Assembly (NCBI RefSeq): GCF_018614035.1
Contig: NZ_JAGGPA010000015.1
Location: forward strand, 1-64,000
Direction of reading: 5' to 3'
Source: Streptomyces sp. ISL-96
GTDB lineage: Bacteria; Actinomycetota; Actinomycetes; Streptomycetales; Streptomycetaceae
Length of the DNA: 64,000 bases
Part shown: one piece after another, positions 1 through 9,875 of the stretch
Layout: every line of letters starts with the position of its first letter
Numbering within the stretch: the first letter of the stretch is position 1
Program-made: the position numbers and the translations under genes
The notes under the pieces: model-generated
What the model was told of the DNA's origin: nothing
What the model saw: the letters and a program-made list of their open reading frames with translations, nothing else
The model's database searches: none

Positions 1-72
1 GAATTAACCAACAGCGTCCGCTGTCTGTGGTCCGGGCCCTGCGGCAGCTGTACGTATAGCCGCCTACGTGCG

Positions 73-303
73 TCAGCTCTGCGCGTCCTGCGTGTCCTGG
101 GCGTCCTGACCGCCGTCGGCGGCCGCCTCGACGCCCTCTTCCCCGGCGGCGCGCTCACGCATCTTGCGCAGCAGCTCCTCCTTGTGGTCGGACGCGAGCT
201 TGCGGTCGGCGTTGCGCGTGGGGCCGTTGTCCGCGACCTCGGCGCGGGACATCCTCTTGCGCTGCCCGCCTACACCGAGAAGGTTGTTGCGGCTCTTTGC
301 CAC
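73..303 (-). CDS. Small conserved basic protein, DUF6243-like
   Basis: A 76-residue, highly charged protein that begins MAKSRNNLLGVGGQRKRMSR and ends in an acidic, Asp/Gln-rich tail. The opening matches a small Streptomyces family that I recall as DUF6243; its function is unknown. The GTG start at 303 follows a GGGAG ribosome-binding site about 5 nt upstream; a longer reading frame exists but its N-terminal part has low-complexity, non-protein-like composition. There is no signal peptide or membrane segment. It is a stand-alone gene, separated by about 175 nt from the next small gene on the same strand. Existence is likely; family name is from memory. Confidence 0.8.
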   Translation of the reverse strand: MAKSRNNLLGVGGQRKRMSRAEVADNGPTRNADRKLASDHKEELLRKMRERAAGEEGVEAAADGGQDAQDTQDAQS

Positions 304-479
304 GGGGTTCTCCCGAAAGTGATGAGAAGTGATCTGCGGATTCGTCTGGTGGGGGGCGGACGTGGGATCCGCCGCGCGCTCACTCGTAGATCTGGAAGAA
401 CATGCATGCGACATTACCGGGCGGTGGGACCGCCGGGCACCAGATTTTTCTTTCGCGGGGGCGGGAGCGGCCCGCCGGC

Positions 480-692
480 TCAGGTCCGCGAACCCGCCGG
501 GTCCACCGTCGCCTGGTGAGCATCCGCGAGGTGCTCCTCGGCCTTGAGCCACGGCAGGAACTGTACCCCCTTGCGCCAGCCGCACGTCCCGCAGTTCAAC
601 GAGCGCTGTATGCCGATGCGTTGGACCTCGACCACATGCTCACGGCCGTGCTGATCCCATTTGCGGACCTTGCTGCCGGTCGTCGGCGACAT
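480..692 (-). CDS. Small hypothetical protein with CxxC/HxxxxH zinc-finger-like pattern
   Basis: A 70-residue soluble protein. Its centre reads CGTCGWRKGVQFLPWLKAEE and is followed by two histidines four residues apart, giving C-x2-C-x17-H-x4-H, a spacing compatible with one zinc site. The ATG at 692 lies 4 nt after a GGGAGGC ribosome-binding site; a GTG immediately before it is the alternative start. It sits downstream of the glyS terminator on the same strand, so it probably has its own promoter in the short gap. I do not recognise a named family. Zinc binding is inferred from residue spacing only. Confidence 0.65.
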   Translation of the reverse strand: MSPTTGSKVRKWDQHGREHVVEVQRIGIQRSLNCGTCGWRKGVQFLPWLKAEEHLADAHQATVDPAGSRT

Positions 693-725
693 CACGCCTC
701 CCTGCTGTGCGTCGGCCCCAGTGTG

Positions 726-768
726 CCCGAAGACCCCGGCTCCGCCGTGCGGAACCGGGGTCTTCGGG
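726..768 (-). terminator. Rho-independent terminator after glyS
   Basis: A long GC-rich inverted repeat (arms about 726-744 and 751-768, short loop, one mismatch) lies 14 nt beyond the glyS stop. Streptomyces terminators commonly lack a long U tract, and this one does. Confidence 0.75.
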
Positions 769-781
769 ACGTACGCCCAGG

Positions 782-2167
<1,386 letters not shown>

Positions 2168-2298
2168 GGTGCTCTCTTCATTACGACGACGACGAACGCG
2201 AATGATTCAGATTACCGGCGCTCGTACCCCCAGTATCAAATCGATACCCGGGTAAGGGATCACAGCGGCGGTCCGGGCCCAGATCACATCCCACTTTA

Positions 2299-2328
2299 TT
2301 GACAATCGTTTCCAGTTTAGTTGAAAAT
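2299..2328 (+). promoter_or_regulatory. znu promoter with Zur-box-like operator
   Basis: TTGACA (2299-2304) is an excellent -35 and GAAAAT (2323-2328) sits 18 nt later as a plausible -10, placing transcription start at or near the znuA ATG. Bases 2300-2314 (TGACAATCGTTTCCA) match the Streptomyces Zur box TGAAAATCATTTTCA at 12 of 15 positions and overlap the -35, so zinc-bound Zur would block RNA polymerase. The comparison uses the published consensus from memory; the regulatory logic is inferred and fits the zur gene at the end of the operon. Confidence 0.65.
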
Positions 2329-2335
2329 GGGAGTC

Positions 2336-3322
2336 ATGAACGTACGTCGACTCCGCCTCATACCCACCGCCGCGACCGCCGCAGCCGCAGCGCTCGGCCT
2401 GCTCTCCGTGAGCGCCTGCTCCTCATCCTCCGGCGCCGCCGACAAGAACGGCGAGGGCAAGCTCGACGTGGTCGCGTCGTTCTACCCCATGCAGTACCTG
2501 GCCGAGGAGATAGGCGGCGAACACGTCGACGTATCGACCCTCACGAAGCCCGGCGTGGAGCCGCACGACCTGGAGCTCAGCCCGAAGCAGACCGCCGGGC
2601 TCGGCGAAGCCGACTTCATCCTCTACCTCAAGGGCCTCCAGCCCGCCGTCGACGAGGCCGTCGCGCAGTCCGGTGTGAAGAACACCGTCGACGCCGCCGG
2701 ACTCACCCACCTCGAAGAGCACGGCACCGAGGCCGGCCACGACGAGCACGGCGCGGAAGAAGAGCACGCCGAAGAAGAAGGCCACGAGCACTCCGAAGCC
2801 GCCGGCGACCCCCACATCTGGCTCGACCCCGTGAAGTACGCCGAAGTCGCCAAGGGCGTCGGCAAGGCCCTGGAGAAGGCCGACCCCGACAACGCGGCGG
2901 CGTACAAGAAGAACACCGACGCCCTGGTCGGCAAGCTCGACGGCCTGCACACGAAGTTCGAGAAGGGCCTGAAGAACGCCGACACCCGGACGTTCATCAC
3001 GACCCACGCCGCCTTCGGCTACCTCGCCGAGCGCTACGACCTCAAGCAGGAGGGCATCAGCGGCCTCGACCCCGACTCCGAGCCCAGCCTCTCCCGCATG
3101 AAGGACCTCCAGAAGATCGCCAAGGACGACAAGGTCACCACGGTCTTCTTCGAGACGCTCGTCAGCGACAAGACCGCCAAGACCCTCGCGGGCGACACCG
3201 GCCTCAAGACCGACGTCCTGGACCCGCTGGAGGGAATCACGGACAAGTCCAACGGCGATGACTACATCGAGGTCATGGAGTCGAACCTCGCCGCGCTGGA
3301 AAAGGCACTCGGCGCGAAGTGA
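2336..3322 (+). CDS. znuA: Zinc ABC transporter substrate-binding lipoprotein
   Basis: Captures extracellular zinc for the ZnuCB permease. The precursor of 328 residues has a twin-basic start, a hydrophobic stretch and the lipobox LSVSAC with Cys28 as the lipidated residue. The cluster A-I metal-binding fold is shown by EPHDLE (His77), DPHIWLDP (His160) and ITTHAAFGYLA. Between about residues 125 and 155 lies a His/Asp/Glu-rich flexible loop, the hallmark of zinc rather than manganese binders. The ATG at 2336 fits a leaderless or very short leader transcript; TTG 2321 and ATG 2327 are alternatives. First gene of the znuA-znuC-znuB-zur operon. Confidence 0.93.
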   Translation: MNVRRLRLIPTAATAAAAALGLLSVSACSSSSGAADKNGEGKLDVVASFYPMQYLAEEIGGEHVDVSTLTKPGVEPHDLELSPKQTAGLGEADFILYLKGLQPAVDEAVAQSGVKNTVDAAGLTHLEEHGTEAGHDEHGAEEEHAEEEGHEHSEAAGDPHIWLDPVKYAEVAKGVGKALEKADPDNAAAYKKNTDALVGKLDGLHTKFEKGLKNADTRTFITTHAAFGYLAERYDLKQEGISGLDPDSEPSLSRMKDLQKIAKDDKVTTVFFETLVSDKTAKTLAGDTGLKTDVLDPLEGITDKSNGDDYIEVMESNLAALEKALGAK

Positions 3323-3369
3323 AGCAGCCCACCCCGGCGGCACCGTCGGCAGCATCGGAGGCACGAGCC

Positions 3370-4152
3370 ATGAAGCCACAGCAGCACCCCACAGCGGACC
3401 CCGTCATATCCCTGCGCGGTGCCACGGCGACGCTCGGCTCGCGCCCCGTGCTGCGCGGCATCGACCTCACCGTGCACCGCGGTGAGGTCGTCTCGCTGCT
3501 CGGCGCCAACGGCTCCGGGAAGTCGACGGCCGTACGCTCCGTGATCGGCCAGGTGCCGCTCACCGGCGGCTCCGTCGACCTCTTCGGTACGCCGCTGCGC
3601 CGCTTCCGCGACTGGTCGCGCGTCGGGTACGTACCGCAGCGCACGACCGCCGCGAGCGGCGTCCCCGCGACCGTGTACGAGGTCGTCTCGTCCGGCCGCC
3701 TCTCCCGCGCGAAGCTGCGCTGGCCCTCCAGGGCCGACCGCGCCGCCGTGCACCGCGCGATAGAGCTCGTCGGCCTCGCGGACCGCACCAAGGACTCCGT
3801 GAACGCCCTGTCCGGCGGCCAGCACCAGCGCGTCCTCATCGCGCGGGCACTCGCCTCCGAGCCGGAGTTGCTGATCATGGACGAGCCGATGGCGGGCGTC
3901 GACCTGGTCAGCCAGGAGGTCCTCGCCGCGACCCTGCGCGAGCAGGTCATCGCGGGTACGACCGTCCTCCTCGTCCTGCACGAACTCGGCGCCCTGGAGC
4001 CGCTGATCGACCGCGCGGTGGTCCTGCGCGACGGCTGCGTCACCCACGACGGCCCGCCCCCCGAGTCGCTGGGCCAGCACGCGCTGCCCGGCCACGACCA
4101 CGTACATCCGCACTCGGATTCCGAGCCTGTCCGGACGGGACTGCTGACGTGA
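3370..4152 (+). CDS. znuC: Zinc ABC transporter ATP-binding protein
   Basis: ATPase that drives zinc import through ZnuB. Of 260 residues; it carries a Walker A motif (LLGANGSGKST), the signature LSGGQHQRV, Walker B LLIMDEP and the H-loop LLVLHELG. The start at 3370 is chosen because GGAGG lies 8 nt upstream; a GTG at 3319 overlapping the znuA stop is an alternative. The C-terminal tail is rich in histidine (residues roughly 230-250), as in other zinc importers. It is translated from the znu operon and overlaps znuB by 4 nt. Confidence 0.94.
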   Translation: MKPQQHPTADPVISLRGATATLGSRPVLRGIDLTVHRGEVVSLLGANGSGKSTAVRSVIGQVPLTGGSVDLFGTPLRRFRDWSRVGYVPQRTTAASGVPATVYEVVSSGRLSRAKLRWPSRADRAAVHRAIELVGLADRTKDSVNALSGGQHQRVLIARALASEPELLIMDEPMAGVDLVSQEVLAATLREQVIAGTTVLLVLHELGALEPLIDRAVVLRDGCVTHDGPPPESLGQHALPGHDHVHPHSDSEPVRTGLLT

Positions 4153-5072
4153 TCATCATCGAGATGCTCGAAACGCCCATGATGCAGCGGGCCCTGCTCG
4201 CCGCCGTCCTCGTCGGCATCACCGCCCCCGCCGTCGGCATCTACCTGGTGCAGCGCCGTCAGGCCCTGATGGGCGACGGCATCGGCCACGTCGCGATGAC
4301 CGGCGTAGGCCTCGGCTTCCTCCTCAGCACCAACCCGGTGTGGATGGCCGCGCTCGTCTCGATCGCCGGCGCCGTCGCGATGGAACTGATCCGCTGGTAC
4401 GGCCGCATGCGCGGCGACATGGCGCTGGCGATGCTGTTCTACGGCGGCATGGCGGGCGGCGTCATGCTGATGCACCTGGCGCCGAACGGCTCCAACTCCA
4501 ACCTCACCTCGTACCTCTTCGGCTCGCTGGCGACCGTCTCGGCCGAGGACGTCACCGCGATCTGCCTGCTCGCCGGCTTTGTGATGCTGGTCACCATCGG
4601 TCTGCGGCGCCATCTCTTCGCGGTCAGCCAGGACGAGGAGTTCGCGCGGGTGACCGGTCTGCCCGTACGCGCCCTGAATCTGCTGATCGCCGTCACGGCG
4701 GCCGTCACGGTCACCGTGGCGATGCGCGTCGTCGGACTGCTGCTGGTCAGCGCGCTGATGGTGGTGCCGGTGGCGGCGGCGCAGCAGATCACCCGGTCGT
4801 TCAAGGTCACGTTCGTTGTGGCCGTGGCCATCGGCACTCTCGTGACACTCACGGGCACGGCCGCCTCGTACCAGTACGAGGTGCCGCCGGGCGCGACCAT
4901 CGTGCTGCTGGCCATCGCCGCCTTCTTCGTACTGACGGCACTCGCCGCACCGCTCGCCAGGCGGCGGGCGCGGGCGCTGAGCGCGGCGGAGGAGGCGGCC
5001 GCGGCCGGCTGTAGCGTGGAGGCGGGCGGACTGCCGGACGGCTCCCGCCCCGCCAACGGCGTCAAGGTCTGA
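4149..5072 (+). CDS. znuB: Zinc ABC transporter permease
   Basis: Integral membrane channel of the zinc importer, 307 residues with eight or nine hydrophobic segments, typical of the ABC-3 metal permease family. Family landmarks include LVQRRQALMGDGIGHVAMTG near the N terminus, the coupling region around EEFARVTGLPVRALN, and the last transmembrane helices, followed by a short charged C-terminal tail. The GTG start overlaps the znuC stop (GTGA), indicating translational coupling. It is followed 65 nt later by zur. Confidence 0.94.
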   Translation: MIIIEMLETPMMQRALLAAVLVGITAPAVGIYLVQRRQALMGDGIGHVAMTGVGLGFLLSTNPVWMAALVSIAGAVAMELIRWYGRMRGDMALAMLFYGGMAGGVMLMHLAPNGSNSNLTSYLFGSLATVSAEDVTAICLLAGFVMLVTIGLRRHLFAVSQDEEFARVTGLPVRALNLLIAVTAAVTVTVAMRVVGLLLVSALMVVPVAAAQQITRSFKVTFVVAVAIGTLVTLTGTAASYQYEVPPGATIVLLAIAAFFVLTALAAPLARRRARALSAAEEAAAAGCSVEAGGLPDGSRPANGVKV

Positions 5073-5137
5073 CCGCCGCTCGGCAACGACCTGGCAGAAT
5101 GGCCCGACATACGTACGGGCGACCAGAGGAGGCACCT

Positions 5138-5560
5138 GTGACCACTGCGGGAACCCCATCCCCGGTGCGTGGCCGGTCCACCCGGCAGCGGGCCGCCGTA
5201 GCGGCGGCGCTCGACGAGGTGGACGAGTTCCGCAGCGCGCAGGACCTTCACGACATGCTCAAGCACCGGGGCGACTCGGTCGGGCTGACCACTGTCTACC
5301 GCACCCTGCAGTCCCTCGCCGAGGCCGGTGAGGTCGACGTACTGCGCACCAGCGAGGGCGAGGCGGTGTACCGGCGCTGCTCGACCGGCGAGCACCATCA
5401 CCACCTGGTGTGCCGGGTCTGCGGCAAGGCCGTCGAGGTCGAGGGCCCCGCGGTGGAGAAGTGGGCCGAGGCGATCGCGGCCCAGCACGGCTACGTGAAC
5501 GTGGCGCACACCGTGGAGATCTTCGGTACGTGCGTGGAGTGCGCGGCGGCGGCTGCCTGA
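5138..5560 (+). CDS. zur: Zinc uptake regulator, Fur family
   Basis: Zinc-sensing repressor. The 140-residue protein has an N-terminal winged helix (about residues 12-80, including LTTVYRTLQSLAEAGEVD) and a C-terminal dimerisation/metal domain with HHHH (86-89), CRVC (92-95) and CVEC (132-135) zinc sites. The GTG at 5138 is preferred because GAGGAGG lies 5 nt upstream; an in-frame ATG at 5099 has none. Location at the end of the zinc-importer operon, together with a Zur-box-like sequence before znuA, identifies it as Zur rather than Fur and predicts autoregulation through the operon. Confidence 0.94.
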   Translation: MTTAGTPSPVRGRSTRQRAAVAAALDEVDEFRSAQDLHDMLKHRGDSVGLTTVYRTLQSLAEAGEVDVLRTSEGEAVYRRCSTGEHHHHLVCRVCGKAVEVEGPAVEKWAEAIAAQHGYVNVAHTVEIFGTCVECAAAAA

Positions 5561-5565
5561 GGCGA

Positions 5566-5613
5566 TACGAGAGCGGGCCCGCACCGAACCTTCGGTGCGG
5601 GCCCGCTCTCGTA
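5566..5613. terminator. Bidirectional terminator between zur and a convergent gene
   Basis: A perfect 23-bp stem with a 2-nt loop, 5 nt after the zur stop and 12 nt beyond the end of the convergent gene. It should end transcription from both sides. Confidence 0.9.
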
Positions 5614-5624
5614 CCCGAGGCGTC

Positions 5625-6152
5625 TCAGAGCCGCCGCAGGTTCCGATCGAGGATCGCCAGCAGCCGCTCGGCGTCTTCCGGGGCCCCGAGCCCTCGCTTG
5701 GGAAGGACCTCCAGGCAGAGGATGTTCGGATCCCGGCTGAGCAGCACGACGTGGTCGCGGGTCTCCCGGTAGCCCCGGAAGAGCGACCAGCGCACGGTCA
5801 GGGTGACGTACTCGTTGGTGGCCGAGACGCCCGCCTCGGTGACGGTCGTACGGTATTCGCCCTGCCATTTCACGATGCGCAGCACCTGGTTGGCCTGGAG
5901 GTGCGGAACCGACCAGAGGAACAGGACGAGCAGTCCGCACAGCAGGACGTTCGACGCCTGCGGCCCGCCGGGTGCCACCACCAGCAGCAGGCCGAAGCCC
6001 GTGAACAGCGCCATCACCGCCCCCCGGAGCACATTGAGCCGCCGGATGGCGTCGCGCACTCGGATGCCCGCCAGAATGTCGCCGCGCGTCGGCCGGTAGG
6101 TCAGCTCGACGATCTCCGCGGCTTGAGTGGTGTCCCGCCCCTGATGATCCAT
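5625..6152 (-). CDS. YcxB-like membrane protein
   Basis: A 175-residue protein with two adjacent transmembrane segments (about residues 40-85: LRGAVMALFTGFGLLLVVA and ASNVLLCGLLVLFLWSV) followed by a soluble C-terminal domain with QGEYRTTVTEAGVSATNEYV and VVLLSRDPNILCLEVLPKR. This is the architecture of the YcxB-like family: a two-helix hairpin and a PH-like beta domain. Function is unknown. The ATG at 6152 gives the conserved start; the longer frame upstream is Arg-rich and overlaps uppS. It lies just downstream of uppS on the same strand and may be cotranscribed. Confidence 0.8.
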   Translation of the reverse strand: MDHQGRDTTQAAEIVELTYRPTRGDILAGIRVRDAIRRLNVLRGAVMALFTGFGLLLVVAPGGPQASNVLLCGLLVLFLWSVPHLQANQVLRIVKWQGEYRTTVTEAGVSATNEYVTLTVRWSLFRGYRETRDHVVLLSRDPNILCLEVLPKRGLGAPEDAERLLAILDRNLRRL

Positions 6153-6196
6153 GGGGCGGGATCCTAGCCACGTCCTCCGACAGGCCCTGCGCCGCC

Positions 6197-7024
6197 CTAC
6201 ATGCTGCCCGCGGCGAGCTGCTCCTCGTTCGGGACGGCGCCGCCGAAGCGGCGGTCGCGGGAGGCGTATTCGGCGCAGGCGCGCCACAGGTCGCGGCGGT
6301 CGAAGTCCGGCCACAGGACGTCCTGGAAGACCATCTCGGCGTACGCGCTCTGCCAGATCAGGTAGTTGGACGTGCGCTGCTCGCCACTCGGGCGTACGAA
6401 GAGATCCACATCCGGCATGTCCGGGTAGTACATGTACTTGGCGAAGGTCTTCTCATTGACCTTCGACGGGTCCAGCTTGCCCGCCGCGACATCCCGCGCA
6501 ATCGCCTGCGCCGCGTCCGCGATCTCCGCGCGCCCGCCGTAATTGACGCAGAAGTACAGAGTCATGGCGTCGTTGTTCTTGGTCTGCTCCTGGGCGACCT
6601 GGAGCTCCTGGACGACGGACTTCCACATCTTCGGCATCCGCCCGGTCCACCGAATGCGAATCCCGAGCTCGTCCATCTCATCCCGGCGGCGGCGGATGAC
6701 GTCCCGGTTGAAGTTCATGAGGAAGCGCACCTCGTCGGGCGAGCGCTTCCAGTTCTCAGTGGAGAAGGCATACAGAGACAGGTTCTTGACGCCCATTTCG
6801 AGGCAGCCCTTGAGTACGTCGAGAACGACGCCCTCGCCCACCTTGTGGCCCTCCGTGCGCGGCAGCCCGCGCTCCTTCGCCCAGCGGCCGTTGCCGTCCA
6901 TGACGACCGCCACATGCTCCGGCACCAGCTCGCCGGGGATCTTCGGCGGCCGCGCACCGGACGGGTGCGGCTCCGGCGTCTTGTATTCGCGCCGGTTACG
7001 GCCGAGAATCCCGCGTCGTGCCAT
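6197..7024 (-). CDS. uppS: Isoprenyl transferase (undecaprenyl diphosphate synthase family)
   Basis: Cis-prenyltransferase that elongates an allylic diphosphate with isopentenyl diphosphate to make the polyprenyl carrier of cell-wall synthesis. The 275-residue protein contains [19 protein letters not shown] (catalytic Asp and phosphate site), [25 protein letters not shown] and [19 protein letters not shown], all diagnostic of the family. The N-terminal 30 residues are a basic extension seen in actinobacteria. Streptomyces usually has a second paralogue elsewhere, so final chain length cannot be deduced here. It sits 24 nt after recO on the same strand. Confidence 0.95.
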   Translation of the reverse strand: MARRGILGRNRREYKTPEPHPSGARPPKIPGELVPEHVAVVMDGNGRWAKERGLPRTEGHKVGEGVVLDVLKGCLEMGVKNLSLYAFSTENWKRSPDEVRFLMNFNRDVIRRRRDEMDELGIRIRWTGRMPKMWKSVVQELQVAQEQTKNNDAMTLYFCVNYGGRAEIADAAQAIARDVAAGKLDPSKVNEKTFAKYMYYPDMPDVDLFVRPSGEQRTSNYLIWQSAYAEMVFQDVLWPDFDRRDLWRACAEYASRDRRFGGAVPNEEQLAAGSM

Positions 7025-7048
7025 GAGCTTGTCTCCCTCTACCCGTCT

Positions 7049-7795
7049 CTACTTCTCTACGTACCGCAGCGAGCGCAGTCCGCGCTCCAAGTGCCAGTGG
7101 AGATACGCCGACACCAGCCCGCTCCCCTCCCTGACGTGCCTGGGCTCGCAGGCGTCCGCCGTCGCCCAGTCCCCCGTGAGGAGCGCGCTGAGCAGACCGA
7201 TGGCCTCGCCCGAGGGTACGACGCTTCCGGGCACCCGGCAGTCGCCGCATATGACGCCGCCGGCGGCGACCGAGAAGAACCGGTTCGCCCCGTCGAGGCC
7301 ACAGCGCGCGCAGTCGGTGAAGCTGGGCGCGTAGCCGTTGACGGCGAGGGAGCGCAGCAGGAAGGCGTCCAGGATCAGATTGGGGGCGTGCTCGCCGCGC
7401 GCGAGGGTGCGCAGGGCGCCGACGAGCAGCAGGTACTGCTGTACGGCCGGTTCGCCCTCGTGGTCGGTGAACCGCTCGGCGGTCTCCAGCATCGCGGTGC
7501 CGGCGGTGTACCGGCCGTAGTCGGTGACGATCCCTCCACCGTACGGAGCGATGGTTTCGCTCTGCGTACACAGCGGCAGGCCGCGCCCGACGAGTTCGCT
7601 GCCGCGCGAGAAGAACTGCACGTCGACGTGCGAGAAGGGTTCGAGCCGCGCCCCGAATTTCGACTTGGTCCGCCGGACGCCGCGCGCGACGGCGCGTACG
7701 CGGCCGTGACCGCGAGTGAGCAGGGTGATGATCCGGTCCGCCTCACCCAGTTTCTGGGTGCGCAGCACGATGCCGTCGTCGCGGAACAGGCTCAT
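7049..7795 (-). CDS. recO: DNA repair protein RecO
   Basis: Mediator of RecF-pathway recombination: anneals strands and helps RecA replace SSB. The 248-residue protein starts MSLFRDDGIVLRTQKLGEAD, the typical RecO OB-fold N terminus, and carries the four-cysteine zinc site in the C-terminal domain (CARCGL and VICGDC). The start at 7795 matches the family; the in-frame extension upstream is low complexity and overlaps the next gene. Gene order recO-uppS is common in actinobacteria. Confidence 0.94.
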   Translation of the reverse strand: MSLFRDDGIVLRTQKLGEADRIITLLTRGHGRVRAVARGVRRTKSKFGARLEPFSHVDVQFFSRGSELVGRGLPLCTQSETIAPYGGGIVTDYGRYTAGTAMLETAERFTDHEGEPAVQQYLLLVGALRTLARGEHAPNLILDAFLLRSLAVNGYAPSFTDCARCGLDGANRFFSVAAGGVICGDCRVPGSVVPSGEAIGLLSALLTGDWATADACEPRHVREGSGLVSAYLHWHLERGLRSLRYVEK

Positions 7796-7859
7796 GAGCC
7801 CATTCTCGCCCACGCCACGCACCCCCTCATCCACGCCCTCCCTGGCTCCGCCATCCCGG

Positions 7860-8081
7860 TCACCGCCCGCGCCGGCTGAGGGCGTTTGCCGCCGCGACCT
7901 TGGCATGCATGATCTCGACGACGGTGGCGGGCCGTGCGTCGTCCGGGTCGCAGCCCCATTCCCGGCCCCCACCGACGGGCCGCAGCTGAAGACAAGGCCC
8001 GTCGTGGCCCATGACGCATCCGACACGTCCGGTGCACGTATCGATGACGAAGTCGCCTTCTTCCATTCCTACTGACACCAT
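7860..8081 (-). CDS. Small conserved hypothetical protein
   Basis: A 73-residue protein, MVSVGMEEGDFVIDTCTGRV followed by GPCLQLRPVGGGREWGCDPD. The central section resembles small proteins often seen in Streptomyces beside Xre/DUF397 regulator pairs, which contain a short beta-rich core and a WxxxPxDxR-like element. The start at 8081 has GAGGGG 7 nt upstream; ATG at 8066 is possible. The remnant described next, on the other strand, is consistent with a decayed regulator locus. Function unknown. Confidence 0.6.
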   Translation of the reverse strand: MVSVGMEEGDFVIDTCTGRVGCVMGHDGPCLQLRPVGGGREWGCDPDDARPATVVEIMHAKVAAANALSRRGR

Positions 8082-8216
8082 GCGGCCCCTCTTTCTTCTT
8101 TCCTGTACTTCGGCTGTTCCGCTCTCCACATTGAGGCCGCGAATCTAGAATCGGCAGAGCGGAAGTTTCTACAACTCACCAGTAGCCCAAGGGAGTTGCC
8201 CCAGGCATAGCTGGGC

Positions 8217-8363
8217 ATGCGGGTGTTTGTGTCGGGGGCGTACATCGGGCAGTTCGAATTGGCGATTCGAAAGCCGCAATTTGACGCGGCGGAACGGATC
8301 GCCCTCCTCGCCAGCGCCGCCAGCTGGGCCGCGTTCATCAAGGGAACCTATGAGCGGCCATAA
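8217..8363 (+). pseudogene. Possible degenerate DUF397 remnant
   Basis: A 48-codon open frame ends with LLASAASWAAFIKGTYERP, which resembles the C-terminal helix of DUF397 proteins (WAAF motif). Upstream, fragments that recall the KSSYS and cysteine regions occur in other frames, with an in-frame TAG at 8208-8210 just before the ATG. The region is less GC-rich than its neighbours. This suggests a frameshifted relic of a DUF397 gene next to the small protein at 7860-8081. The homology is weak and judged by eye. The rest of the 408-nt gap 8082-8489 holds a palindrome and presumably the promoter of the next gene. Confidence 0.3.
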
Positions 8364-8385
8364 GTACCGCTTATGAGGTCATAGG
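8347..8385. promoter_or_regulatory. Interrupted palindrome upstream of the FprA-like gene
   Basis: CCTATGAG..CCATAAG (8347-8364) is mirrored by CTTATGAGGTCATAGG (8370-8385) around a 5-nt spacer. The inner 6-bp arms are exact and the outer 7 bp pair after a small offset. It lies about 105 nt before the reductase start, a suitable place for an operator. No known consensus is matched. Confidence 0.35.
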
Positions 8386-8489
8386 CCGGGGTCAGGTACC
8401 TGAACGGGCATTTCGCTGCCTAGGGTGACGCAGGAGACAGTTGTCCGACTGTCGGTTTGTCCAGTACTCGCCGCTCGAAGGGAACCCCC

Positions 8490-9863
8490 ATGCCCCGCCC
8501 CCTCCGGATAGCCATCGTCGGTGCCGGCCCCGCCGGTATCTACGCCGCCGATGCTCTGCTGAAATCCGAGGCGGCCGCCGAGCCGGGCGTGTCCATCGAC
8601 CTCTTCGAACGGATGCCGGCGCCCTTCGGGCTGATCCGTTACGGCGTCGCACCCGACCACCCCCGCATCAAGGGCATCATCACCGCCCTGCACCAGGTGC
8701 TCGACAAGCCGCAGATCCGCCTCTTCGGCAACGTCGACTACCCCTCCGACATCGGCCTGGACGACCTCCGCGCGTTCTACGACGCCGTGATCTTCTCCAC
8801 CGGCGCCAGCGCCGACCGTGCGATTGACATACCCGGCATCGACCTCGACGGCTCCTACGGCGCCGCCGACTTCGTCTCCTGGTACGACGGCCACCCGGAC
8901 GTCCCCCGCACCTGGCCGCTGGACGCCGAGAAGGTCGCCGTACTCGGCGTCGGCAATGTCGCCCTCGACGTGGCCCGCATCCTCGCGAAGACGGCCGACG
9001 AACTCCTCCCCACCGAGATCCCGCCGAACGTCTACGACGGCCTCGCCGCCAACAAGGCCCGCGAGATCCACGTCTTCGGACGGCGCGGACCGGCGCAGGC
9101 GAAGTTCAGTCCGATGGAGCTGCGCGAGCTGGACCACTCCCCCACCATCGAAGTCATCGTCAACCCCGAGGACATCGACTACGACGACGGCAGCATCGCC
9201 ACCCGCCGCGCCAACAAGCAGGCCGACATGGTCGCGAAAACGCTCGAAAACTGGGCGATCCGTGACGTGGGCGACCGCCCCCACAAGCTCTTCCTGCACT
9301 TCTTCGAGTCGCCCACCGAGGTCGTCGGCGAGGACGGCAAGGTGGTCGGACTCCGCACCGAGCGCACCCGGCTCGACGGCACCGGCAACGTCACAGGAAC
9401 CGGCGAGACCCAGACCTGGGACGTACAGGCCGTCTACCGTGCGGTCGGCTACCTCTCCGACGAGCTCCCGAAGCTCCCCTTCGACTTCACCACCGGCACG
9501 GTCCCGCACGAGGGCGGCCGCGTCATCGAGGCGGGCGAGCACCTTCCGTCGACGTACGTCACCGGGTGGATCAAGCGCGGCCCGGTCGGCCTCATCGGCC
9601 ACACCAAGGGCGATGCGAACGAGACGGTCGCCAACCTGCTGGCGGACCACAACGCGGGCCGTCTGGCGGCCCCCGCCGCGCCCGCCGAGGACGCCGTCGT
9701 GGCCTTCCTCGACAGCAGCAGTGTCCAGTACACAACCTGGGACGGCTGGCACCACCTCGACAGCGCCGAGCGCGCGCTGGGCGCCGCAGAGGGCCGCGAG
9801 CGCGTGAAGATCGTCGACCGCGAGGCGATGCTGAAGGCGAGCGAGGCCCCGACCGAGGCCTGA
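8490..9863 (+). CDS. FprA-type ferredoxin/adrenodoxin-NADP+ reductase
   Basis: FAD-dependent flavoprotein that moves electrons between NADPH and ferredoxins serving P450s and other iron-sulfur systems. The 457-residue length equals mycobacterial FprA. The N terminus has the FAD dinucleotide fold (IAIVGAGPAGIYAAD), followed by PFGLIRYGVAPDHPRIKGI, the NADPH fold (VAVLGVGNVALDVARILAK), the FGRRGPAQAKFSPMELREL signature, and the C-terminal GWIKRGPVGLIGHTKGDANE FAD-tail region. ATG 8490 with GAAGGGAA upstream. It is monocistronic, with a palindrome upstream and a terminator directly after it. Confidence 0.93.
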   Translation: MPRPLRIAIVGAGPAGIYAADALLKSEAAAEPGVSIDLFERMPAPFGLIRYGVAPDHPRIKGIITALHQVLDKPQIRLFGNVDYPSDIGLDDLRAFYDAVIFSTGASADRAIDIPGIDLDGSYGAADFVSWYDGHPDVPRTWPLDAEKVAVLGVGNVALDVARILAKTADELLPTEIPPNVYDGLAANKAREIHVFGRRGPAQAKFSPMELRELDHSPTIEVIVNPEDIDYDDGSIATRRANKQADMVAKTLENWAIRDVGDRPHKLFLHFFESPTEVVGEDGKVVGLRTERTRLDGTGNVTGTGETQTWDVQAVYRAVGYLSDELPKLPFDFTTGTVPHEGGRVIEAGEHLPSTYVTGWIKRGPVGLIGHTKGDANETVANLLADHNAGRLAAPAAPAEDAVVAFLDSSSVQYTTWDGWHHLDSAERALGAAEGRERVKIVDREAMLKASEAPTEA

Positions 9864-9875
9864 CACGACCGCAGG

